A stretch of DNA of 29,810 nt from an uncultured Mogibacterium sp. Its GTDB lineage: Bacteria; Bacillota; Clostridia; Peptostreptococcales; Anaerovoracaceae. The stretch spans positions 1 through 29,810 of the forward strand of contig NZ_CALISE010000027.1 in assembly GCF_938041965.1 (NCBI RefSeq), in the 5' to 3' direction. Under the pieces are notes generated by a model. It did not search any database. It saw nothing but the letters and a program-made list of their open reading frames with translations, and was not told the origin of the DNA. The translations under genes were made by a program, and so were the position numbers. Below, one piece after another: positions 15,625 to 25,358 of this stretch; the first letter of the stretch is position 1; the number at the start of each line of letters is the position of its first letter.

Positions 15625-17244
15625 ATGCTCGATCGTATTGAAATTACAAATTTTGCGACAATTGAACATATATCTTTTGACCTTGGACCTTCTCTCAATA
15701 TCATCACTGGTGAGACAGGTTCAGGTAAATCTGTACTAGTACAGGCTATCAGCACAGCCCTCGGGGACCGTGCTGATATTTCTATGATCAGAAATGGCAC
15801 GGATAAAGCGCTTATTCAAGTTGTCGGCCATATTGGAGATGAAGATGTTATTATCTCACGTGAGCTCCTTAAGTCGGGAAAAAGCGTAGCCAAGCTCAAT
15901 GGCGAGATAGTCTCTCTGGCAAAGCTAAGAGATTTTTGCAGTGAGTTCGTCGACATCCATGGACAGTACGACAATCAGCAGATACTCGATCCAGAGAACC
16001 ACATAATTATAACAGACAGCTACAATCACGGATCTATCGAGAAGGAGCTCAGCAAACTTAGTGACCTTCATAAACAATATCATGAAGTCAAACGTGAATA
16101 CGATCAGCTACTCCGAAGCGAGTCAGAATCGCGTAGACAGCAGGACTTCTATCAGTTCGAGTTTGACTACATAGACAACCTTGATTTACAGCCTGGTGAA
16201 GATGACGAGTTAAGAGAGCAGCTCGACTTAATGCGCAACAGCGAACGAATATACGAGGCTGTTGCCGGTTCATATAGCAAGCTAACTGATGATCCTTCTG
16301 TTCTCAGCGTTATTGGCTCATGTATGAATCAGCTTCAGAGCATTGCATCATATAGTGAAGAGCTAAGTGAACTATCAGATAACTTTTCAGAGCTATACTA
16401 TAGCCTCGAAGATATCTCTTCTAACCTTAGGAATACAAGTGAATCTATCAACTTCTCGGAGGAAGAGATAGATCTTGTATCGTCGAGGCTAAGTGTAATT
16501 GAGGATGCTAAGCGAAAATACAATATGAGCATCGAAGAGATTATCGCATACAAAGAAGAGCTCGATAGTAAGCTAGGCGTAATCCATAATCTTGACGATG
16601 AGAAGAAAAGACTTGTCAAGCTTATCGACAAGAGATATAGCGAACTTGAAGCGCAGGCTGAAGTAGTCAGCAATATTAGAAAGGCCAATGCTGCTTCACT
16701 AGAAAGAGAGATGATCAAGGAACTTCAGGACCTTGCTTTTGCAAATTCCGAATTCAAGATCGATATAACAAGACATGACGACATCTCTGAACTCGGATAT
16801 GACGGTGTTGAATTCCTGATATCTACTAACCCAGGAGAACCTCTGAGACCGATGGCAAAGATTGCCTCTGGCGGTGAAATTTCTCGAATCATGCTCGCCT
16901 TCAAGCATATCATTGGTAGTAGTGACAGCGTTGAAACCATGATCTTTGACGAAATTGATACTGGAATCAGCGGTAAGACCGCACTTGTAGTAGGTCATAA
17001 ACTTAGCGAGATTGCCAATCATAGACAGATATTATGTATCACTCACTTACCTCAAATTGCCGCTTCTGGAGATGATAACTTCTCGATTGATAAAGAGATT
17101 TCAGAAGGTAAATCTCATACGGTTATCACTCACCTAGATGAGGCAGGCAAACTTGAGATGCTTGCTAGATTAATAAGCGGTGCGCCAAACAGCAGCAATG
17201 CACTTGAAGCTGCAAGAGAGCTAGTCGCATCAGTTAAAAAATAA
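15625..17244 (+). CDS. recN: DNA repair ATPase RecN
   Basis: 539 residues, slightly shorter than the typical 550-575. An SMC-like protein that acts early in double-strand-break repair. It has an N-terminal ATPase half with Walker A GETGSGKSV (about residues 29-37), a coiled-coil middle (about 150-360), and a C-terminal half with the signature SGGEISRIMLAFK, Walker B MIFDEIDTGISGKTA and the H-loop CITHLPQIAA. GAGGT lies six bases before the ATG. Co-transcribed with argR and closed by a strong terminator. Confidence 0.97.
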   Translation: MLDRIEITNFATIEHISFDLGPSLNIITGETGSGKSVLVQAISTALGDRADISMIRNGTDKALIQVVGHIGDEDVIISRELLKSGKSVAKLNGEIVSLAKLRDFCSEFVDIHGQYDNQQILDPENHIIITDSYNHGSIEKELSKLSDLHKQYHEVKREYDQLLRSESESRRQQDFYQFEFDYIDNLDLQPGEDDELREQLDLMRNSERIYEAVAGSYSKLTDDPSVLSVIGSCMNQLQSIASYSEELSELSDNFSELYYSLEDISSNLRNTSESINFSEEEIDLVSSRLSVIEDAKRKYNMSIEEIIAYKEELDSKLGVIHNLDDEKKRLVKLIDKRYSELEAQAEVVSNIRKANAASLEREMIKELQDLAFANSEFKIDITRHDDISELGYDGVEFLISTNPGEPLRPMAKIASGGEISRIMLAFKHIIGSSDSVETMIFDEIDTGISGKTALVVGHKLSEIANHRQILCITHLPQIAASGDDNFSIDKEISEGKSHTVITHLDEAGKLEMLARLISGAPNSSNALEAARELVASVKK

Positions 17245-17245
17245 C

Positions 17246-17271
17246 GCTTGAGGTATAGCCTCAAGCTTTTT
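17246..17271 (+). terminator. Rho-independent terminator of argR-recN
   Basis: gcttgagg (17246-17253) and cctcaagc (17259-17266) pair perfectly around tatag, followed at once by TTTTT. It begins one base after the recN stop codon. Confidence 0.9.
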
Positions 17272-17319
17272 CCGTTTATCTTGTTTACTATCGGTGATTT
17301 TTGTGCACTTTTACATTAG

Positions 17320-18369
17320 CTACCAGTTAAAGACAAATAGCTCAAGTGATGTATTCTTATCCATCTCTCCTGTCTTTAGCAATCTATCAGTATCGTATAG
17401 CTCAATTAATGCTTTCTTTATCTTAGGCTTACCAACCTTTCTAGCTGCAGAGTATGCCTTTTTTAGACGATACTCATTCACTCCAAGGTTCTTAGCCATA
17501 GCCTTGATAGGCATACCTTCGTCATCTAGTTCTAGCGAATCATACATAATCTCAAACTGACCTATTAACGTAGAAGCAAGTGAGAATACATTTCCTTTAC
17601 CTTTTGAGTTTTCACCAGCAGAAATGGTATTTATCAAAAGCTGCATAGCCATGTTCTTCTTACCAGCTAGTAGATAGTCAATGAAGTTAAACACAAATCT
17701 ATCCTTATCACCAACCATTATTTCTTCTATGAGCTGCTTTGATACAGTATCTTTATCAGAAGCATTTACTAGCTTCGTAAGGTCCGATTCCATCCTGTAT
17801 AAATCATATTCGCTGTCATTATTGAGATATCCGGATATATCTACGAGGTAATCCATATCGCGAGCACCAATCAGCTTTCCGGCTGAGCGAATTCGCTTGT
17901 TTACAAATGATTTAAGTTCCGATGGATTCAGCCTCTCGAAATTATATGTACTGCATAACCCAGATACTCTGCTAGCAAAAGCATTTAACTTCTCCTTCTT
18001 GCCAGGGCTCACAAGTGGCTCCAGATAAAATAAGAGAATCGTCGATGGATTTGGGTTGCTTAGATACTCTAGAATCGGAGCAGTTTCAGTTACGGAGCTC
18101 TTTTTTATTAGCGGCTGATAATTTTTAACCGTCAAGACCCTTGTGTTGGCAAACATGGTCATGGTATTAGCAGTTTCAACGATTTCCTGTGCGGTTACAG
18201 TCTCTCCATCGAGATCTGTTACTACGTATTTCCTGTCAGCCTCACTTGAATTGTTTTCTACAATTCCCTTTACAGCCCAGTCAGTAAGGAATCCCTCTTC
18301 GCCATAGAGAAAAATATTACTGCCTATTACGCCACTCTTTATATCTTTACTAAACTCTTTAAATGACAT
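17320..18369 (-). CDS. holA: DNA polymerase III delta subunit (clamp-loader)
   Basis: 349 residues, typical for HolA. The delta subunit opens the sliding clamp within the clamp-loader complex. Recognised from the N-terminal NIFLYGEEGFL, the GETVTAQEIVETANTMTMFANTRVLTVKNY segment, and the C-terminal helical domain (VFSLASTLIGQFEIMYDSL; AKNLGVNEYRLKKAYSAARK). As in other delta subunits, no functional Walker A is present. Its ATG overlaps the comEC stop by 11 bases (ATGTCATTTAA), implying translational coupling. comEC-holA adjacency is a common firmicute arrangement. Confidence 0.93.
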   Translation of the reverse strand: MSFKEFSKDIKSGVIGSNIFLYGEEGFLTDWAVKGIVENNSSEADRKYVVTDLDGETVTAQEIVETANTMTMFANTRVLTVKNYQPLIKKSSVTETAPILEYLSNPNPSTILLFYLEPLVSPGKKEKLNAFASRVSGLCSTYNFERLNPSELKSFVNKRIRSAGKLIGARDMDYLVDISGYLNNDSEYDLYRMESDLTKLVNASDKDTVSKQLIEEIMVGDKDRFVFNFIDYLLAGKKNMAMQLLINTISAGENSKGKGNVFSLASTLIGQFEIMYDSLELDDEGMPIKAMAKNLGVNEYRLKKAYSAARKVGKPKIKKALIELYDTDRLLKTGEMDKNTSLELFVFNW

Positions 18370-20767
18370 CCCTAATCATCCTATCGATTCTAATCTTGTT
18401 ATTACTAATATCTACGCCAATAGCTCCTTCTTTATCATTTCTATAGACACTAATCCCACGCTTTTTAAAGCGCTCTATTACTCTTGCATTAGGATGACCA
18501 TATGTATTATGTTCACCAACCTGGATAATTGCAATTCTCGGGTTTACAGCATCTATAAACTTTTCATTAGAGCTATACCTGCTTCCGTGATGTGCTACTT
18601 TGAGTATATCGCATTTTAACACGTCAGTAGATTTGTAGTATTCTATCATATCCAGTTCATCTGCCTCAACTAGGTCCCCAGTTAACATTATCTTAACGCC
18701 CTTATAGCGCAGTATGTATACGGTATTTAATTCATTATCATCAGATTCACTCGTCGCTATCCTATCGTCCATAGGCCAAATAGCTTCTATCCAAACGCCT
18801 TTTTCTAGCCTTATCTTATCTTTGAATCTAACTAAATTTAAATGTCTCCCCTTCACTTGGTATCTGTATGGATACGGAACCATATACTGTTTTACAGGAT
18901 ACACTTCGCCTAACTCCATGGCACCTTTACAGTGATCCATGTGCATGTGGGTAAATATGCTTATATCTAGATTGCTACATCCATTCTTCAAAAAGTACTC
19001 TTTTAGCACCTTCTCCCCGATATTACGTTTCCTTTCTCCACCACCATCTAGAAGTACATCATAATTGTCGGTTCGTATGTGTATCCCATCACCCTGTCCG
19101 ACATCAATAAATACCAATTCATAATCCAAAAATAAATTTCGGTACGCAGAACCTATTGTAATAGACATACATAAAATGAGTATCACTGATTGCAATACGA
19201 TGAAGTAACGTTTTCGGAGCAGCATAACGATATTGAACTCTGAACATATGTAAAATAGTAATGCATAGATTGCAATTACTGTCGCTATTTTCATAGAGCT
19301 AATGGAATATGAGAATTTACCACCCATATTAAGCAAGTGATTGAGCCTAATTATGATTTCTGTCAGATAAAATATCTCGCTTTTGATTATTATTCCTACT
19401 TTACCGATTATTGAGTACGTAGCTAGTCCGAATATAGAGAATGGAACTAGCATACCTATTAATGCAACAATTGGTACATTTATCATAAATCCTATTGGAT
19501 TAATTTTGTTAAACGTAAATACCGTATACGGAATCATCGAGAGCTGAATCGCCAGTAAAAATCCTCCTCTCTTTCCAATTAATCTGCCAAGTGGATCAGT
19601 GAAAAAAGCAATCCCACACACCGCAAGAAACGACATTTGAAAACTAGCGCTGAAAAGCAAGAACGGATTATATATCAGCAGCATAATAAAGGATAACGCT
19701 AACGAAGATAATAAATCGAACGGGCGCTTTAGATAAAAGCCCATAATTGCAGTACATGTAAGGATTACCGCTCTTGTAGTTGAAACATTCCATGTAGTGA
19801 GTTCACCATATCCAAGCATTGCTATCATCGTCAGAACTCCTACGATTCCTCCATGGCGGCCCATAGCCATGAGCCTTAGCATCCCATATATTACCCCAAC
19901 GTGTAATCCACTAACGGCAAGTACATGCGCCGTAGTATTTTCCCGAAACTCATTGATCGTATCCTCGTCTATGTCGTCAGTATCTCCAAAGGTTACACCT
20001 TTTATAAATCCGTATGATTTATTTCTTTCAGCCGATACCTTTCTTGCAAACTCTTCCTTGGTATTATTTAAAGAATGCCTGATAATCCAGAGCTTACTTG
20101 TCTCCACGCCCTTTATCTCGCTTATATTTGTTACCTTCATGGTGTACGTAATCTTCTTGGTCAGGAGATATCGCCTATAATCAAAACATCCCGGATTACG
20201 AGCTGTGGTCGGAACTGTTATTTTTCCCTGCACCTTTACTAGCTTTCCATAAAGCTTCATTCCATATTTATGATTCATATCTTTGTATTTATTTTTTTTA
20301 TTACCATAGCCAGAATTTGTTCTAGCTTTGAAACCATCACCTCCCTCTCTAACAAAGCCTTTCAATTTCTTACATCTAACAATAGTTTCATCCCCTAACG
20401 AATAGGTTTTTACATCAATCGTAAGACCTTTATCATTTTCCTTATAGCCTATTACTCGTCCCTCAACATAAGTATAATTTGATAGTTCATTGGGCATCAT
20501 TGGTTTTATATCATATTCATGAATTGTATAATTCATGCAGCCACTGCAGAACATAAATACGCAAAGAATAATATCCCTTTTTATAGATTTTCTTGTGATT
20601 TCCTGCTCTATCTCTGTTCTTATGCAAACTATACGGTAAATAGAAAATAAAAATAGTGCAGTCACCAAAAAAGCTTTAATTGGATTACCCTTATTTATAA
20701 ATATGTCAGCAACAACTATACCTAGCGCCAGAGACACGCTTAGAGCAACAATCCTTCTTCTAAACAT
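18359..20767 (-). CDS. comEC: ComEC/Rec2 DNA-uptake channel protein
   Basis: 802 residues. The membrane channel that passes single-stranded DNA into the cytoplasm during transformation. Order: N-terminal membrane helices and an OB-like DUF4131 region (to about residue 225), the competence membrane domain with the signature HVLAVSGLHVGVIYG (about 281-295) and multiple helices to about 545, then a metallo-beta-lactamase domain with DVGQGD, HMHMDH (607-612), LTGD and VAHHGS, all metal-ligand motifs intact. I start it at ATG 20767-20765, preceded by GGTGG; a GTG at 20779 is the longer option. Full length and intact, so it suggests competence potential, although comEA and the pilus genes are not in this window. 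Confidence 0.94.
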   Translation of the reverse strand: MFRRRIVALSVSLALGIVVADIFINKGNPIKAFLVTALFLFSIYRIVCIRTEIEQEITRKSIKRDIILCVFMFCSGCMNYTIHEYDIKPMMPNELSNYTYVEGRVIGYKENDKGLTIDVKTYSLGDETIVRCKKLKGFVREGGDGFKARTNSGYGNKKNKYKDMNHKYGMKLYGKLVKVQGKITVPTTARNPGCFDYRRYLLTKKITYTMKVTNISEIKGVETSKLWIIRHSLNNTKEEFARKVSAERNKSYGFIKGVTFGDTDDIDEDTINEFRENTTAHVLAVSGLHVGVIYGMLRLMAMGRHGGIVGVLTMIAMLGYGELTTWNVSTTRAVILTCTAIMGFYLKRPFDLLSSLALSFIMLLIYNPFLLFSASFQMSFLAVCGIAFFTDPLGRLIGKRGGFLLAIQLSMIPYTVFTFNKINPIGFMINVPIVALIGMLVPFSIFGLATYSIIGKVGIIIKSEIFYLTEIIIRLNHLLNMGGKFSYSISSMKIATVIAIYALLFYICSEFNIVMLLRKRYFIVLQSVILILCMSITIGSAYRNLFLDYELVFIDVGQGDGIHIRTDNYDVLLDGGGERKRNIGEKVLKEYFLKNGCSNLDISIFTHMHMDHCKGAMELGEVYPVKQYMVPYPYRYQVKGRHLNLVRFKDKIRLEKGVWIEAIWPMDDRIATSESDDNELNTVYILRYKGVKIMLTGDLVEADELDMIEYYKSTDVLKCDILKVAHHGSRYSSNEKFIDAVNPRIAIIQVGEHNTYGHPNARVIERFKKRGISVYRNDKEGAIGVDISNNKIRIDRMIRDVI

Positions 20768-20927
20768 ACTTAACACCACCGCTTAACAAGCGTTTATAAT
20801 ATTAAAATTCTCAATATTAATCAGATGTTATCATGTGCATGAATTCCCTTCAGCACAGGTCTAATTTATGCAAACACTGATTATCTCTTATTCACATATA
20901 ATCTTCACATTAAAATCGTCTGAAATG

Positions 20928-20956
20928 TTCATATTTCAAGTGATTCATGGTAGAAT
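20928..20956 (+). promoter_or_regulatory. Probable promoter of the penicillin-binding protein gene
   Basis: -35 TTCATA (20928-20933), 17-bp spacer, extended -10 TGGTAGAAT (20948-20956), about 32 bases before the start at 20988. The -35 matches the consensus at four of six positions. The rest of the 220-base spacer back to comEC is AT-rich, with no further clear element beyond a small cgctt/aagcg hairpin at 20780-20792. Confidence 0.5.
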
Positions 20957-20987
20957 AATATGTCATATTTTATTTAAGAGGCAATTT

Positions 20988-23900
20988 ATGGGAAACGATT
21001 CAACAAACATAAAAGAATTAATAAAAAGACTGCAGAATGGCGAGCGTCTTTCCTCTGAAGAGATGCGCATAGTTGCCAATCATGTAGCACAATTAAAGTT
21101 TGAAAAAGCACAGAGAGAGAAACGTGCACAGGCTGCTGCTAACGGAAGTGAAAAAAAAGGTCTTTCCTTCCATGAACAGGTTGCTAAGGCTGATGCAGAG
21201 GCGAAAAAGAACAGACTAAAAAATAATCTTGAAAAGCATTCTGCTAAACACAATAACATTGCTGACGAAGCCGCACTTAGTAGCAAAGCTCGTATAATTA
21301 GCGAAGATGGCAAGGCTGCTTTTCATGAGCAAGTTGCTAAAGCTGAAGCTGAAGCCGCAAAGCACGATAAATCAATACGAAAAAGAGCAAAAGAAGAAAA
21401 GAAACTTTTAAAACAAGAACAGAAAGCAAAAACACGCGATGAACACAGTCGTTTTAACCTAAAGAGAGATCTTAGGCACCCTGTTCAGTTTATAAAACGA
21501 GTTTTTACTAAACCTAATCCGTATTACACGCCTGGAGCTGGTGAATATATTATGGTAGCAGGTAAGAAAATTAAGAACAAAGCCCGCGTTTTTAGCAAAA
21601 AATATGTTGTTCGCAATTTTATTGTGATGGGCATCGCAATGACACTTATGTTTACAATCTATGCGGCTGCAGTTATAGCTTTTGCACCTAAGATTGATCC
21701 AACCAAAATATATGATCAACTCTCTACAGATACGATTATATATGATGATACTGGCAAGCGTGTTGGAAGTGTCAATAATGGTGAAAGTCGTACTATCATT
21801 AAGTACAAAGATATCCCGAAACACACAGTTGATGCATTTGTAGCTCTTGAGGACAAGACCTTCTGGAAGCATCACGGTTTCAATTGGACGAGAATGGCCG
21901 GCGCTATAGTCTCCTCCTTTGGACATGGTAACATTCGTGGTACTAGTACACTTACCCAGCAGTTAGCAAGGAACGTGTATCTCCCAAATATCAAGAGTCA
22001 ACGGTCAGTTCGTCGTAAAATTCTAGAGATGTATTATGCTGCTAAAATTGAAAGAACTCTAACTAAAAAAGAGATTTTTGCGGCATATGTGAACAGCATT
22101 TACTTTGGGTATGGTAATTACGGTATTGAAAATGCGTCAAAGACTTATTTTTCAAAGAGTGTAAACGAACTTTCCATAAAGGAAAGTACCGCACTCGCTG
22201 CTATGCCACAGTCCCCAGATACTTATTCACTCGTTCAAAATGCAGATTCTCCACTAGCATCGAGAGAAACTTCAACTCCTATTAAGGTTGGTGGCAAGAC
22301 GTACATTGCGAACGATATTTCAAAATCACGTCGTCAGATTGCACTTAAGCTTATGTACGACCAGGGGTATATCACAAAAGCCCAATATGAAGATAATAAA
22401 TCTGCTAATCTTGTAGATTTCCTAAACCCTTCATTGAGCTCTGGAAGCGATGCAAGCTCTTCTTACTTCACTGATTATACTGTGAACCAGGTAATCAAAG
22501 CACTTATGAAGAAGTACAAGCTAGACTATAAGAGTGCTCATGACATGGTTTACAATGGTGGTCTAAAGATATACTCGACCATGGATTCCAAGGCGCAGAA
22601 AGCTGTTGAAGATGGATTTAATGAAGGTAGTTACTTCCCTTCACTAACTGGACTTAAAAAAGACAGTTCAGGAAATATCGTAAGTGATAAAGGTTCTATT
22701 ACGCTCTATGCATACGATAATATGATTCAAGACGACAAATTCGTACTTCAGGATGGCGAGTATAAGAATAACGCCGATGGCTCAATCACACTCTACAAGA
22801 ACAAGCGACTAAATATTTACAAGACTTCAACGGCTAATGGTACTGATTATAGTCTTGAGCTAAAGCCTTCATACGTAATAGAAAATAGTAGCTTATATAT
22901 AGTTCCAGGCGGATATATCAACATCCCAAGCAATAGCAAGTCCATGGATAAATCTGGCAATCTTGTAATCAGTGCTAAGTTTATAAAGAATAACAGCAAA
23001 CTTGTCACTACTGTTGATGGAAATCCAGCTTTCACTGATAAGCTATATATACTTCAGGATAAAGTTATTCAGCCACAAGGAGCTATGGTAATCACTGAAG
23101 TTGGTACCGGAAAAGTAAAGGCAATGGTCGGTGGTCGTGGTGTTACTGGAAAACAACTATATAATCGCGCTATTAACCCTAGACAGCCTGGTTCTTCAAT
23201 AAAACCTCTCGCAGTATACAGCGCGGCACTCCAGAGAAGTTATGAGTATGCGGAACAAGGTCAGAAGTACCCACTTGTCGACCCAGGTAATGACAAGCAA
23301 GGAACAGATAATTATGGTGACTATCTAACCGCCGCATCGATTATTATCGATGAACCAATTAAGATTAACGGTAGAATTTGGCCTAAGAATTCAAACAATA
23401 GATACTCTGGGCCTATGACTATGCGTAAAGGTATGCAGACTTCGACAAACGTTGTTGCTGTAAAATTATATGAGCAGATTGGTGCAGATTATTCTGCTAG
23501 TATGGTTGAAAAATACGGAATTAGTACACTCAACAAGTCAGCAAATGGTGATATGAATCCTGCTGCACTTGCTCTCGGTGGTCTGTCAAAAGGCGTTTCA
23601 CCTTACGAGATGGCGGAGGCATATGCTACCTTCCCTAACGGCGGTGTTCGTGTAGAGAACAGGGTCTTTACAAAAGTTGTTGATAGAGATGGTCGTACAA
23701 TTCTTACAACTGAAAAGAAGAAGCATAAGGTTCTAGATGAAGGTGTTGCTTACATCATGGTTACAATGCTTAAGTCAGTTGTAAATGGTGGTACAGGATC
23801 AAATGCAGCTATCTCTGGTGTTGAAGTTGGTGGTAAGACAGGTACCACAAGCAGCAACTACGATATATGGTTTGATGGAATCACACCAAAATACGCAGCT

Positions 23901-24296
23901 TCACTATGGATTGGTACCGATGTGAACATACCTCTAACCTCTTCATCAGTTTCTGCTGCAAGCCTGTGGTCGAGAATTATGCGTAATGTTCCTAATATTA
24001 GAAAAGGCTCCTACAAGCCAGCCCCTTCTAATGTTGTACATAAGAACGGAGAATATTTCACCAAGGGAACAGAAGGCGGATTAGGCAATAAACCTGACGA
24101 AGAATCTGAAGAAACTGAGATTATCGAGGAAGAACAGGAACAAACTAATCAACCTCAGAGTAGCAATAATAATTCCAATAACCAAGGTAACAACCAGGGT
24201 AACCAGGGTAACCAAGGTAATCAGGGCAATCAAGGTAACCAAGGTAATCAGGGTAATAATCAAGGAAACAATCAAGGTCAGCCTGGTAATCCATAA
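20988..24296 (+). CDS. Class A penicillin-binding protein (glycosyltransferase-transpeptidase)
   Basis: 1102 residues from ATG 20988, chosen because AGAGG lies six bases upstream; the frame extends 40 codons further without a ribosome binding site. Polymerises and cross-links peptidoglycan. Order: a Lys/Glu-rich cytoplasmic region (1-209) with FHEQVAKA-x-AEA at 61-72 and again at 112-123; one membrane anchor (about 210-233); a GT51 glycosyltransferase (LEDKTFWKHHG, GTSTLTQQLARN, RKILEMYYAAKIE); a transpeptidase with SSIK (SxxK nucleophile motif), STN and KTGTT; an acidic segment; and a Gln/Asn/Gly repeat tail outside the cell. The cytoplasmic region of about 210 residues is much longer than in ordinary PBP1a proteins. 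Monocistronic, bounded by its own promoter and a terminator-like hairpin. Confidence 0.93.
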   Translation: MGNDSTNIKELIKRLQNGERLSSEEMRIVANHVAQLKFEKAQREKRAQAAANGSEKKGLSFHEQVAKADAEAKKNRLKNNLEKHSAKHNNIADEAALSSKARIISEDGKAAFHEQVAKAEAEAAKHDKSIRKRAKEEKKLLKQEQKAKTRDEHSRFNLKRDLRHPVQFIKRVFTKPNPYYTPGAGEYIMVAGKKIKNKARVFSKKYVVRNFIVMGIAMTLMFTIYAAAVIAFAPKIDPTKIYDQLSTDTIIYDDTGKRVGSVNNGESRTIIKYKDIPKHTVDAFVALEDKTFWKHHGFNWTRMAGAIVSSFGHGNIRGTSTLTQQLARNVYLPNIKSQRSVRRKILEMYYAAKIERTLTKKEIFAAYVNSIYFGYGNYGIENASKTYFSKSVNELSIKESTALAAMPQSPDTYSLVQNADSPLASRETSTPIKVGGKTYIANDISKSRRQIALKLMYDQGYITKAQYEDNKSANLVDFLNPSLSSGSDASSSYFTDYTVNQVIKALMKKYKLDYKSAHDMVYNGGLKIYSTMDSKAQKAVEDGFNEGSYFPSLTGLKKDSSGNIVSDKGSITLYAYDNMIQDDKFVLQDGEYKNNADGSITLYKNKRLNIYKTSTANGTDYSLELKPSYVIENSSLYIVPGGYINIPSNSKSMDKSGNLVISAKFIKNNSKLVTTVDGNPAFTDKLYILQDKVIQPQGAMVITEVGTGKVKAMVGGRGVTGKQLYNRAINPRQPGSSIKPLAVYSAALQRSYEYAEQGQKYPLVDPGNDKQGTDNYGDYLTAASIIIDEPIKINGRIWPKNSNNRYSGPMTMRKGMQTSTNVVAVKLYEQIGADYSASMVEKYGISTLNKSANGDMNPAALALGGLSKGVSPYEMAEAYATFPNGGVRVENRVFTKVVDRDGRTILTTEKKKHKVLDEGVAYIMVTMLKSVVNGGTGSNAAISGVEVGGKTGTTSSNYDIWFDGITPKYAASLWIGTDVNIPLTSSSVSAASLWSRIMRNVPNIRKGSYKPAPSNVVHKNGEYFTKGTEGGLGNKPDEESEETEIIEEEQEQTNQPQSSNNNSNNQGNNQGNQGNQGNQGNQGNQGNQGNNQGNNQGQPGNP
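24177..24278 (+). repeat. Tandem Asn-Gln-Gly coding repeat at the PBP C-terminus
   Basis: Near-perfect 9-base units (consensus ggtaaccag/a) encode NNQG twice, NQG six times, then NNQG twice. Synonymous changes (aat/aac, cag/caa, ggt/ggc/gga) vary between units. The long minus-strand frames here are shadows of the periodicity. The unit length is a multiple of three, so copy-number changes would keep the frame. Confidence 0.85.
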
Positions 24297-24345
24297 TTAA
24301 CTTTTGTAGCAATATACTCTTTTTTACAAAATAACACATACAAAT

Positions 24346-24376
24346 AGCGGGGATTCTCACTATGAGGTTCCCCGCT
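24346..24376. terminator. Terminator-like hairpin between the PBP and DUF975 genes
   Basis: agcgggga (24346-24353) and tccccgct (24369-24376) pair perfectly; inner ctca/tgag add four pairs. The plus strand continues ttattcgtt and the minus strand tatttgtatg, so only weak T-tracts follow on either side. It lies between convergent genes and probably serves both. Confidence 0.6.
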
Positions 24377-24434
24377 TTATTCGTTAGCTGGCATTTCAGC
24401 CTTAATTTTAGATTTTATTATCGATTCGATTCAT

Positions 24435-25274
24435 TTATTTCTTAAAGTACTTAGCTCTTGCACCTGCTCGGAAAACAGCTTCTCCCTTATAAATAAAATT
24501 GCTAAAGCCCTTTGCAACCATTAGTTCATAAAACACCGTCTCTCCAAAGAATAAATTCCCCATTGCATGATATATAGGGAGTTTAAGTATGAATGTAATG
24601 AAAATTGCAACTAATTTCGTATAGTTCCCCACCTCAGGCATTCCCATATATGAAAACAGTACTAGCGGAAGGCTGGAAAATATTATGAACGGGATATATG
24701 TCATGTCTAGCTGGAATAATCGAAACTTATTTCCAGCCATCAATCTCCTACTTTCTGCTAGGCAGCTCATTGCACTTCTCGATGGATCCTCAGCTAATAC
24801 GTTAAATGCCTGCCTAAACATGTAAAATGCAATCACTCCCGGCACTATCAAGAACATTACTAGTAATGATATCGCAGTCATCTGGATTATATAAATGAGC
24901 GTGGCACTAAAGAAGAATCTAACTCCATCGAGGATTGACGGGTAGTCGATTTGATTATTTCTTAGGTATCGCAATATATAGAATGAACGCCCAAGCATAA
25001 GAACGCCTCCGAGCGCAGCTACATATATAAAAGATGAAAACGCAAGATCTGGCAATTGTGCTAGAAGTTTGGGATCAATATCACCTGTAACAACCTTGAA
25101 GTATGATCTAGGTACAAAGAAACCTAAGACAGCAGGCACCAAATCCATAAATACATAAAATAAAACAATTCCTAAGATATATTTAATCATAGTATCCTTC
25201 ATATGCATTATCGACAGGTATCTGATCTCACCTAGATCCTCTTGAACAATGTAATGATTATTATTTTCAGTCAT
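24435..25274 (-). CDS. DUF975-like integral membrane protein
   Basis: 279 residues with about six membrane segments. The middle part (LIVPGVIAFYMFRQAFNVLAEDP, then CLAESRRLMAGNKFRLFQLDMTYIPF) follows the pattern of the DUF975 membrane family (P-G-hydrophobic, D-P, S-R-x-LM-x-G-x-K, phenylalanine-rich helix). The function of that family is not known to me. The ribosome binding site is weak (AGTGAG). It is divergent from thiN across an 84-base spacer and convergent with the PBP gene. Sequence composition is like the core genome. Nothing links it biochemically to its neighbours. Confidence 0.72.
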   Translation of the reverse strand: MTENNNHYIVQEDLGEIRYLSIMHMKDTMIKYILGIVLFYVFMDLVPAVLGFFVPRSYFKVVTGDIDPKLLAQLPDLAFSSFIYVAALGGVLMLGRSFYILRYLRNNQIDYPSILDGVRFFFSATLIYIIQMTAISLLVMFLIVPGVIAFYMFRQAFNVLAEDPSRSAMSCLAESRRLMAGNKFRLFQLDMTYIPFIIFSSLPLVLFSYMGMPEVGNYTKLVAIFITFILKLPIYHAMGNLFFGETVFYELMVAKGFSNFIYKGEAVFRAGARAKYFKK

Positions 25275-25291
25275 TATTACTCACTTTCTAG

Positions 25292-25320
25292 TTTAGAATC
25301 GTCTCTAATTGTAATATACT
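25292..25320 (+). promoter_or_regulatory. Probable thiN promoter
   Basis: -35 TTTAGA (25292-25297), 17-bp spacer, -10 TATACT (25315-25320), 38 bases before the thiN ATG. Four of six -35 and five of six -10 positions fit the consensus. No thiamine-pyrophosphate riboswitch-like sequence is seen in this short leader. Confidence 0.45.
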
Positions 25321-25358
25321 GAAAGTAGTAATTCAAGATTAAAGGACAAGGAGACACT

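Noticed and set aside
24177..24278. CRISPR-like repeat array
   Set aside because: The 9-12 base tandem units have no spacers and are in frame within the PBP coding sequence.
24081..24360. Two minus-strand open frames over the PBP C-terminus
   Set aside because: They are products of the tandem repeat read backwards (Val-Thr-Leu or Tyr-Pro-Gly periodic peptides) with no ribosome binding site.
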